The position numbers were made by a program, and so were the translations under genes. A stretch of DNA of 64,000 nucleotides from Fragilariopsis cylindrus CCMP1102. Lineage: Eukaryota; Bacillariophyta; Bacillariophyceae; Bacillariales; Bacillariaceae. The DNA lies in contig FMBT01000419.1 of NCBI GenBank assembly GCA_900095095.1, positions 1 through 64,000 of the forward strand, given 5' to 3'. Positions 45,198 through 53,595 of the stretch are shown here, in pieces (the first letter of the stretch is position 1; every line of letters starts with the position of its first letter). The notes below the pieces were generated by a model. That model was not told the DNA's origin. It saw nothing but the letters and a program-made list of their open reading frames with translations, and searched no databases.

Positions 45198-45590
45198 CGA
45201 CGAAAGCGCAACAAAAACAAAAGCAAAAGCAAAAACATAAACAATCCAATTAGGTAACACTACCGGTCAGGACTTTTTAAAACGAGCAAGCATGCTTTAA
45301 TTTAAAACGATATATAATGACATATATTCTACTAATAGTTAGTTAGCTAGCTAGCTAGTTACCGGTGATCTTAGCTTACTCGTTTGATTGTCGTTTTTAT
45401 ATACAGCAAGTAAATAATCTTGAAAATGTTTGGTTTATATCGAATCTCCTTATTTCTACCCTATTGTATGTATAGGAAGATATCACTTATTGATTGGATA
45501 CGCTTGATACGTTCTTTACCACTGTTTCGAACCAATGAACGGATTTCACATAATGTATATCCATGTTCCACTAATCTATGAAAGAGAATA
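45198..45590. other. Convergent spacer
   Basis: No ORF. Contains GTTAGTTAGCTAGCTAGCTAG near 45338 and a CTAGTA repeat at its right edge. Confidence 0.4.
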
Positions 45591-46001
45591 CTATAGTACT
45601 AGTACTAGTACTAGTAATAGTCCTACCGCACGGGTAGGACAACAACATCCATCACAATCACTAAGAGAGACGTAAGAGTCAGAGTCAGAAGTTGTGGCAG
45701 CATTATCAACAGCAGTGTCGATAATATAATCATCAGTAGCAGTTTCGATACCAGTTTCGATACCAATTTCGATACCAGTTTCGATAACAGCATCAGCAAC
45801 AACACCACCACCACCACCACCACCAGAATTTAGTTTTTCGGGATTACTAGTATCAGGACGAGCAGCAGGATGATCTGGATCTGGATGTGCTTTCTTTTTC
45901 TTCATTATCTTTTCCTTACTATCATCATTTTTATCGTCTTTTTCTAGTTCTTCTTCTTCTTCGTCAGTAATAACGTCATCCATCATCACTCTTTTTGGCA
46001 T
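45591..46001 (-). CDS. Small acidic/Lys-rich hypothetical protein
   Basis: Encodes 136 residues: an acidic start (DEEEEELEKDD), a KKKK block, PDPDHPAARPD, a Gly run, a repeated IETGIE motif, then DCDGCCCPT and a hydrophobic C-terminus (VGLLLVLVLVL). The Cys cluster plus tail could be a membrane or lipid anchor. However, the last codons are read from a simple CTAGTA repeat, so the true C-terminus is uncertain. No family recognised; it may be a small real gene. Confidence 0.45.
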   Translation of the reverse strand: MPKRVMMDDVITDEEEEELEKDDKNDDSKEKIMKKKKAHPDPDHPAARPDTSNPEKLNSGGGGGGGVVADAVIETGIEIGIETGIETATDDYIIDTAVDNAATTSDSDSYVSLSDCDGCCCPTRAVGLLLVLVLVL

Positions 46002-46228
46002 AGTAAAATAGAGTATTAATATTAGTAGTACTATTTGTTAGTACTTAGTAGTGTATTATTTGTTTCTAATAAATCTTTTCTTTTTCAGTTGTTGTTACTT
46101 ATATTATCATGTGAGCTTACGAAAGTAATGAGACGATTGATTGTTTGATAGCATGTGTGTGCTCATTGTAATTTTTCATCGATTCATTGAGTTTTTCATT
46201 CCCACGAAGCTTCAACAGTGTTCCTACA

Positions 46229-46678
46229 GGGCCTTCCGGCACTATTCAACAGCGTGGGGGCTGAACGAAACTAGTAATCGTGGATTGGTTTTTTTTAAAG
46301 CGGGTACCCCTACCCGCTTTTTAGGCAAGCGGGAACCCAAAGCGGGTACCCCTACCCGCTTTTTAGGCAAGCGGGTACCCAAAGCGGGTACCCCTACCCG
46401 CTTTTTAGGCAAGCGGGTATGGAAAATATATTATATCGTGTTTTTGCAGCGTGGGGCATAAGTAAAAAAGCGGGTACCCCTACCCGCTTTTTAGGCAAGC
46501 GGGTACCCAAAGCGGGTACCCCTACCCGCTTTTTAGGCAAGCGGGTACCCAAAGCGGGTACCCCTACCCGCTTTTTAGTGAAGCGGGTATGCTACACGCT
46601 GAGCATACCCGCTTTTCAAAGAAAATAAATTATTAGTTTTCGAGCAACCCCCACAATATTTACAACGCCGGAAGGCCC
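46229..46678. mobile_element. Inverted-repeat-bounded array of GC-rich hairpins
   Basis: GGGCCTTCCGGC at 46229-46240 is the exact reverse complement of 46667-46678, and the similarity extends inward imperfectly for about 35 bp (both ends then reach TGTGGGGG/CGTGGGGG). Inside are six copies of a perfect 24-nt hairpin (10-bp arms AAAGCGGGTA/TACCCGCTTT, loop CCCC) at 46297, 46339, 46381, 46467, 46509 and 46551, spaced 42 bp within two blocks of three, plus a seventh, different hairpin (13-bp arms at 46581-46593 and 46602-46614). An internal CAGCGTGGGG at 46447 resembles the left-end subterminal sequence. No transposase. Fits a MITE-like element; other roles are discussed in the findings. Confidence 0.75.
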
Positions 46679-47272
46679 AGGTACTTCGAGTAGTAATGCT
46701 ATTGCTTTGTTAAGCAGGCATCACCGCTAGCAGCCTGAAAAAGCACGGCCGGCAAATTATCTTTCAGTCGTGTTGTTTTTTGTTTCCCTCTTAATTTAGA
46801 GAATCCCTGTTTTGTCATGTCCGTCCTCTCTCCCCCAAAATTCATTCATTCATTCATTCATTCATTCATTCATTCAACGACTGAACTACGTACTGTACAT
46901 ACAATTAGACTATTTAATTATTTGTTTTTAACGGTCATCGGTACGGTAGTCCTTCGCTATGACGAAAAACCGGAACGAAAAGGGAAAGAACTAACGGTAA
47001 GAAAAAATAAATCACATAAGTTATTTGAAATTGTACTGAAATTCGCTTTACATGCAACGTATCCTACATATCATGCATATGATTGTCGGCATGGCATATT
47101 TTCAGCAGAAGAAATCGTCTAATACAATACAATACAATACAATACAATACAGAATAAATATAAATAGAACATTCTACGCTATCAAGTTCGAAGACGACAA
47201 AAAGAGAGGTTATGATATATGAAAAAAAAGAAAAGATTAAGCAGTAACAAGTAGAATACAGTAGATCGCGTA
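46679..47272. other. Spacer with microsatellites, promoter of the transporter gene
   Basis: Nine ATTC units (46840-46875) and six AATAC units (47121-47150). A 101-residue ORF (46817-47122) runs through the first repeat and is not called. Confidence 0.5.
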
Positions 47273-49615
47273 ATGGAACTTAGTCCTATTAAAACAAAGA
47301 AGAAGAAGAAGAAGAAGAATTACAATAGGATAATAAACAAGAGTAACAAGATAATGAGTGGTGGCACGACGAGAGATACAGAAAGTTTAACAACTGAATA
47401 TACGAATGAATTACAATTACCAACACCAAGTGGTTTAGACGACGTATTATACGACGATGAGTTTGCAGACGAAGCAGTAGCTGCAGAGTCGTCGTCGTCG
47501 TCGTCGTCCAATCACCAGCAGCAACAGCGAAATAGTAATAGTAATAGTAATACAAATAATCAAATATCGATATTTGATGCCATCCAACATTTAATTAAAG
47601 GTAATTTAGGACCAGGATGTTTAAATATACCAAATGCCTTTGCATTGTGTGGATGGATGTTAGGATCCTTTCTGTTTCTACTAGTGGCAATACAAGGTAT
47701 CTATAGTATGATATTATTAGTCTATTGTAAACGTTGGATTAGAAATGATATAATACAGAAGAAAAAAGAGCGTAAACTACGCTGTATTCAACAACGTCAA
47801 GAACAACTCGAAAACGATATTAATAACGACAATAATGAAACTCCTACTACTATTACGGAGGAGGAAATTGAAACTCCTCTAGATGAAAATAATATTAAAA
47901 CATTTATGGATATTGCTTATATCAGTCATGGATATTATGGTTCCTTAATTGTCCAATGTTTATTATTTATATTACAAACTGGTGTCTGTTGTGTCTTTTT
48001 AAGTTTAATTGCTACTAATTTACATGCCGCATCTATAGAAAGCAGTAATTCAAATATACAGTTAAATTTAGAAGATTGTGTCTTTTTGATTTCAATACTT
48101 TTACTTGGTGTGGTATTAATACGTGATTTAAAAGAATTGAAATGGTTAAGTTTAGGTGCCAATCTTCTAATGATATTAGCTATATTCACTGCATCAATAA
48201 CAGCAATCTATGTTTTATTTTATCATAATCGAGACAATAATAATGACAATAACGGTGATGACAATAACGATGACGATGACAATGATAATAATGAACAAAA
48301 TAATGAATATGAATACTATGAAAAAGCAAAACGTTATACTACCAATCCAGCAGAAATTGCAACATTTATATCCAGTATGTTTTATTCCTTTGAAGGAATT
48401 GGTTTAGTTATGCCAATTGAAAATTCATTTGTTGGATATAACAGTAATACTAATACTAATACTAGCAATAAAAATAATAACAATAGTAGCAATAACAACG
48501 ACGAATGTGGTGGTGGTGGTGGTGGTGGTGGTGTTGAGGATGGTTATTGTAATAGAAGTAACGAAGAAGAACAACAACAACAAAATGAAGAACAACAACA
48601 AGAACAACAAAATATCAGAATTCAAAAATTTATTAATCCTGTATTAGTAATAAGTATGTCCATAGTTGGTTGTTTATTTTTATTAATAGGTATTACCTGT
48701 GGACCCGCATTTCCGGATATGCATAATGGTAGTGTCACCGCATATTTAACAATGAAATATCCAACTATTGTCTGGTATAAAGTCATTAATGTCTTTGTAA
48801 TGATAGCAATATTTTGTACCTTCCCTTTGCAATTAACACCAGCCATGGAAGTATTAAATGAATGGTTCGGTCCAGGATGTGATCCAAAATGTTGTACATC
48901 TACTGGTGCATCTACTAGTGCATCTACTAGTGCATCTACTGGTACATCTACTGGTACATCTACTGGTACAAGTAATAATACAAGTGCTATTAGTAATAAT
49001 ACAAGGTTACGAGGATTATTATCAGTAAGAAGAAGACGGCAACGACGACGGCGACGAGGTCATACTCAAATTGCACAGCAAGATAATGAAGATGATGATG
49101 CATCTACTACAGTAGACGAAGAAGCATTAGAAGAAGAGGCAGTTAATGAAGTTGAGATTAATAGTACTAGTAACAACAACAACAACATCAGCAACAGTAA
49201 CAGTAACAGTAACAATAACGACACTCGTGCTACAAACACTAACAACACTATCGGTGATGGTAATAGAGATGATGGTGATGGTGATGGTAATGATGGCATT
49301 TTTGTTATGAATTCGTCATCAACATCATCAACATGTTTTGGACAATATGAATGGATATTTCGTCGATATATTGTGGTATTTTGTTGTACAATAATTGTCT
49401 TATCTGTCAATGATTTAGGTTTGTTAATGAGTTTATTTGGTGCTGTTGGTAATACAGGATTAGCTGGTATGCCATGTCTAATACATTTACGTTTAATGAA
49501 ATTAAATATTGCACCCTATAGTGGTATATTACGATTCATTGATATAGGTACAATACTATTATGTACATTAGTTGCTATTACTGGTGTTATCTTTACATTA
49601 CAAGAAATTATATGA
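47273..49615 (+). CDS. AAAP-family amino-acid transporter
   Basis: Probable proton- or sodium-coupled amino-acid permease of the SLC36/AVT type, in the vacuolar or plasma membrane. Encodes 780 residues; typical members have 400-550, the excess being Asn/Gln/Gly/Thr-rich loops. FDAIQHLIKGNLGPGCLNIPNAF (from about 100) is the family's first-helix signature; about eleven membrane helices follow, including VQCLLFILQTGVCCVFL, CVFLISILLLGVVLI, EIATFISSMFYSFEGIGLVMPIEN (the conserved F-x-GI-x-PIEN helix), PVLVISMSIVGCLFLLIG, VINVFVMIAIFCTFPLQLTP and a C-terminal pair ending TLQEII. The start is the first ATG; a downstream ATG at 47354 is possible. A copy of the last 31 codons and 3' UTR lies at 52207-52425. 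Confidence 0.88.
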   Translation: MELSPIKTKKKKKKKNYNRIINKSNKIMSGGTTRDTESLTTEYTNELQLPTPSGLDDVLYDDEFADEAVAAESSSSSSSNHQQQQRNSNSNSNTNNQISIFDAIQHLIKGNLGPGCLNIPNAFALCGWMLGSFLFLLVAIQGIYSMILLVYCKRWIRNDIIQKKKERKLRCIQQRQEQLENDINNDNNETPTTITEEEIETPLDENNIKTFMDIAYISHGYYGSLIVQCLLFILQTGVCCVFLSLIATNLHAASIESSNSNIQLNLEDCVFLISILLLGVVLIRDLKELKWLSLGANLLMILAIFTASITAIYVLFYHNRDNNNDNNGDDNNDDDDNDNNEQNNEYEYYEKAKRYTTNPAEIATFISSMFYSFEGIGLVMPIENSFVGYNSNTNTNTSNKNNNNSSNNNDECGGGGGGGGVEDGYCNRSNEEEQQQQNEEQQQEQQNIRIQKFINPVLVISMSIVGCLFLLIGITCGPAFPDMHNGSVTAYLTMKYPTIVWYKVINVFVMIAIFCTFPLQLTPAMEVLNEWFGPGCDPKCCTSTGASTSASTSASTGTSTGTSTGTSNNTSAISNNTRLRGLLSVRRRRQRRRRRGHTQIAQQDNEDDDASTTVDEEALEEEAVNEVEINSTSNNNNNISNSNSNSNNNDTRATNTNNTIGDGNRDDGDGDGNDGIFVMNSSSTSSTCFGQYEWIFRRYIVVFCCTIIVLSVNDLGLLMSLFGAVGNTGLAGMPCLIHLRLMKLNIAPYSGILRFIDIGTILLCTLVAITGVIFTLQEII

Positions 49616-49861
49616 AAAAGAAGAATGAAACGAAGAAGAAGAAAAAAAACCCTTAAAATTATAGAAAAATTAAAGTAAAATAACATCCTACAGTACTGCT
49701 CAGATTTGCCGCCTCCACTAGCTGTAGCTGTAGCTGTAGCTGTAACATGCTTGTGATAGAGATCTTTTATCTTATCTTACTATGCTTTTTTGCTCAACTC
49801 ACACATTCCTTGTCTTTCTCTCTCTTTCTCTCCAATACCTGTTTGTATTTGCTTTATTTTT

Positions 49862-49990
49862 TATTAATCTGGCACTCGGATTAGCACTCGGAATGGAGCT
49901 GGGTTCCAAACTAAGGATAGAACTCGGAGTGGAACTCGGATTAGCACTTGGATTAGGAGATGGATTAGGAGATGGAGCAGAGGTCACAAC
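49862..49990 (-). pseudogene. Remnant of a Pro-Ser repeat protein
   Basis: On the minus strand the frame reads SAPSPNPSPNPSANPSSTPS and then ...PSSIPSANPS, the PSxxPS pattern common in large diatom surface proteins. It is flanked on both sides by unrelated AT-rich and repeat-derived sequence, so I read it as a fragment or chance repeat rather than a gene. Confidence 0.35.
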
Positions 49991-50004
49991 ACCATATAAA
50001 ACAC

Positions 50005-50350
50005 CCAATTTCTTCTTTTTCGTAATTACATTGAATCCAGTGAGCCATACATGACTATAAAAATGCTCAATTTCTTCTTTTTCGCACAAAATTCGGTTCT
50101 TCTCATTTCTTACACGAATACATTGAAATAGTGAATACTGTACCAATTTCTTCTTTTTCGACAAATTCGGTTCATAAATGATGTTGATACATTATTTATT
50201 TATTACATGAATGAATCCAGTGAGCCATAAATAACTTGAAATATTAAATTCCGCATTTCTTCTTTTTGCGCAAAATTCGGTTCTTCTAATTTCTTATATC
50301 GAATTCTTCTTTTTTCGCGCAAAATTCGGTTCTTCTCATTTCTTCTCACT
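50005..50350. repeat. Dispersed motif array TTTCTTCTTTTTCG...AAATTCGGTTCTTCT
   Basis: AATTTCTTCTTTTTCG is followed by CAAAATTCGGTTCTTCTCATTTCTT in at least three instances, with partial forms at the other sites (near 50010, 50070, 50147, 50257 and 50306). CCAGTGAGCCATA also recurs (50037, 50218). Irregular spacing. Non-coding. Confidence 0.6.
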
Positions 50351-50531
50351 TCTTTTATTTATCGAATACTGTAGTGCTCATGTATTCAAATACACGTAGA
50401 GTACGCTTTGTAGTTCCATCGTAACGTATATAATTTTTGATATCATCACAAATAAAGTAATATTTCTTGATATCATTTCATTTCTCTCTCTCCCATTCTT
50501 TCTTTCATTCTTTCTTCATACAAACCCAAAC

Positions 50532-51373
50532 ATGAAAGCTTTTGCTGTCATTGTTTTCCTACTTGGTAGTGCGAATCATCGCGTAACTAGTACATTTTTA
50601 CCCGGTCCTTATCCTCAGACGAGAACAATCGCTTCGTCGGTCATCGCTCTCCTCCCTCGTGGTGGTGGTGGTGGTGGTAATAGAGGCAACGTAGTGCCCA
50701 ACAAAAATTCTGCTGTTGTAAAAGAGCAACCTATGTCACCACTACAATCCGTGAAAGACACATTCGTGAGATTACGTGTTCAGTTAAAATCGCCGGCAAA
50801 ATCAAGTGGATCGACCACTGCATTATGTCAATCCCTTATCCTTTTTGTTGGATCAATGTTCTGTGTAATTGGAGTCAACAAAATCAGATATCTGTTTCCG
50901 CAACAGAGTGCTTTCCTATTCGGTGAAGGCATGAATGCATATAACAGACCATCCGCGACGGCCCTTTGTTTGGATAATAAATCTATATTGTATGCGTGGC
51001 CCATGAGCGTTAGCGAAGCACTCTCAGATCAGAGTGGTATTGTTGCCAAAATTTCTGGAAGTTTCTTTTCTTTTGCTGCAATCCTGTTTCTTGTTAGCCA
51101 GATCGGACGGCCATCACATTTTCCAATTAAAGCTGGCCATATTGGTTCTATCTATAATGTTATGCGGTTATTTGCTCCTGTTATTGGTATCTTTTTCATT
51201 CCTCTATTGCCTGCTGTGGGAAATAACTCGTACACATCGCCTGGTAAAGTGACTGAAGAAAATTATCACATCTCTCTTGCAGGATTTTCCTTCATTTTGG
51301 CACCTATTTTAGAGTTGGTAAGTACACAAATACAAAAAGAGCTGTTAATCAAATACTTTATAATTGGCACTAA

Positions 51374-51409
<36 letters not shown>

Positions 51410-52091
51410 TGCACTACCTTTACTTTGCTTCTACATCATTAATTAGATAAGTTCGTTCCTCGATATGATTAAATTCTGTGAACAAGATCCATCAAGCAAC
51501 AAAATTTTCCCTTCCGACGATAAGGACGATAATGCAATGACATCATGGGTGGACACGCTCTACAAATCTCTTTGGGTGGGATTGACTCTTGCTAGAGCTA
51601 CAATTGCATGTGTTGTATTATATTGCAATTACGTATTCACCATGTCACCACTCGATAGTAATTATCCGGCATTAGACACATGTAGTGTCTTGCAAGTCAT
51701 CAAGCGATTTGTGACCGAATGTACTTTGATTGGCCTAGCAGCATCTATGTATGGGGTTCTAGCATTGTCTCAAATGTGTGAAAGTTCGGGTCGTCGACTC
51801 TCAAGTCTCACTTATATCTTACCTCTGATTGCTTTTTTAAACGTACAAGTAGGAAAAACAGTCTCAACCTGGCTTCTATCCTTTGATATGAAAAAGAACT
51901 ATCTTGGAATTGTGAACATGCCGGGTGGACACTTTTCCGAAAAACTCAAAAAGGTTATGATCGCATATTTAGAGGCGAACGGTTATAACAAAGACGTAGT
52001 CAGCGATATATTTGCAACGTATACTGCTCAATTTTCTGATGCGGAGATGGGAGGCATTCGTAACGAATGTTTCATTTCAAACAAAGACTAA
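50532..52091 (+). CDS. Multi-pass membrane protein with possible plastid bipartite leader
   Basis: Two exons (50532-51317, 51447-52091; 129-nt GT-AG intron, phase 0) encode 476 residues. The N-terminus is a signal peptide whose cleavage falls near VTS-TFLPG, placing Phe close to the +1 site as in diatom plastid pre-sequences; SSVIALLPRGGGGG follows as a transit-like region. At least six hydrophobic helices follow: LCQSLILFVGSMFCVIG (about 98), FFSFAAILFLVSQIG (about 179), FAPVIGIFFIPLLPAV (about 217), LAGFSFILAPILEL (end of exon 1), ARATIACVVLYCNY and LIGLAASMYGVLALSQM. Family not recognised. The plastid location is inferred from one motif. The intron contains a TA microsatellite (51378-51405). 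Confidence 0.78.
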
Positions 52092-53595
52092 AAAGGAAAG
52101 AAAATCAAATGCTCTGGATTTATAAATCGTGATACTGTTACTACTGTTAGTAGAGTAATTGACAAAGAGAAAACTAGTCGAAAGTAAATGACAATCGAAT
52201 GGATGTTGTATATTAAGATTCATTGATATATGTACAATAATATTATGTACATTAGTTGCTATTACTGGTGTTACTTTTACATTACAAGAAATTATATGAA
52301 AAAAGAAGAATGAATGAAAGGAAGAAGAAGAAAAAAAAATTGCCTTAAAAATTAAAGTAAAGTAGCATCCTTCTGGAGCATGCTTGTGATAAAGACCTGT
52401 TATCTTATCTTATTTTATTCTATTTTTGCGTCTACTGTACTCTACTTCATATACTGTTATATACTGTATTCATATTATACAGTAGGAGTTTTGATTAAAG
52501 TACAGGCCTAGTCGAAAGCAAAAGAAAACAAAAAGGAATATTATTACTGTTCCATACTTAGATTATATCATATATTTACATCCTAGAGAAAAAACGGTAT
52601 AACTTCGAATGTATCTTCTCGTATTCGTATTCGTAATAGTATTAATAGTAGTAGTAGTAGCATTATAAGAGTATTAATAGTAGGTGTAGCAGTAGGAATA
52701 TAGTAGATTGCCAAGTACTACGTAATGAATTTGAATTATCGAATTGAATGAAATAGATAGATAGATAGATATATAGACTTAATCTTTAGATATGTTATAT
52801 ATAATACATTATATTATAGTAAGCGGTAGTTTTATTAATAATTTAACTACATAACATAGACTATAATATTATTATAAGATTGGCTCACAGATCGACAAGA
52901 AAGTTCTTGGTCGCGATATATAAGTATAAGTATTGCGAAAGTTCAAATTTAAGTACCTGGTACAGTAGGTGCGAAAGTTGTTCCGAAAGCTGTTGTAAAC
53001 TCACTGAGAGTGTCGTCGTTGCTGTTAAAATTTGAAGAGAGAAAAAAAAAACAATCGCGCTGACGGACGGAACAAGAACAACGCCCCAGCACAAATATTT
53101 TTCTCCTCAAAACAAAACAAAACAAAATTAATGTGCTTTGCATGCGCGCGTCGGCGATTGCAGTCCAAGATTTTTTTAAATTTAAAAAAAAAAATTCAAG
53201 ATAATTAATCTATTACTGTACGACAATTGTAGCTACTGTACTGTAGCTCTACTCGACGACAGTCCCACAGTACAGTACAGTACAGTACAGCGAGTTAGCA
53301 ACATTTCTGTTACAATAGGACGCCATTTACTGTAGTCACAATCATCGCTCTCTTTCCTCTTTCGCTTTCGCTTTCTATACTCCTCCTCCCTTTTCTTTTT
53401 CAAAAGCAATACAGTAACAGACATACTTTTAGAGGAGAGAGAGAGAGAGAGAGAGAATATACACATACTGTACATAAAAACAACAGCTCTTGCCGTAACA
53501 ACAACAACAAACAAACAAACAAACAAACAAACAAACAAACAACAAGAAAAGACGAAACGAAACAAAACAATATAAACAATAGAAACACAAACATC
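52092..53595. other. Spacer with transporter-end duplicate and microsatellites
   Basis: Contains the duplicated 3' end of the transporter (52207-52425), GTA repeats near 52650, ATAG repeats near 52755, six CAGTA units near 53269-53291, GA repeats (53434-53457) and CAAA repeats (about 53510-53542). The right half is the leader of the glycosyltransferase gene. Confidence 0.5.
52207..52425 (+). pseudogene. Duplicate of the last 31 codons and 3' UTR of the transporter gene
   Basis: 52207-52299 aligns codon for codon with the end of the transporter (ILRFIDI...TLVAITGVTFTLQEII, stop TGA), with three conservative or radical changes and one synonymous CGA-AGA change. The following 3' UTR (AAAGTAAAGTAGCATCC, CATGCTTGTGAT, TTATCTTATCTTA) also matches 49616-49780, minus about 50 bp. 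Nothing upstream matches, so it is a truncated gene copy without a start. Confidence 0.85.

Larger units (their letters stand above)
49616..50531. other. Spacer with a Ser/Pro-repeat remnant and a TTCTTCTTTTTCG repeat
   Basis: Begins with the transporter 3' UTR, including five GCTGTA units near 49720. The remnant (49862-49990) and the repeat (50005-50350) are listed separately. The end should hold the promoter of the next gene. Confidence 0.5.

Noticed and set aside
46297-46620. CRISPR-like array (regular 42-bp spacing)
   Set aside because: There are no unique spacers between repeats, and the host is clearly eukaryotic.
46141-46628. ORFs encoding a 14-residue KAGTPTRFLGKRVP repeat
   Set aside because: They arise from the 42-bp hairpin unit; the opposite strand is open as well, and there is no start context or non-repeat protein sequence.
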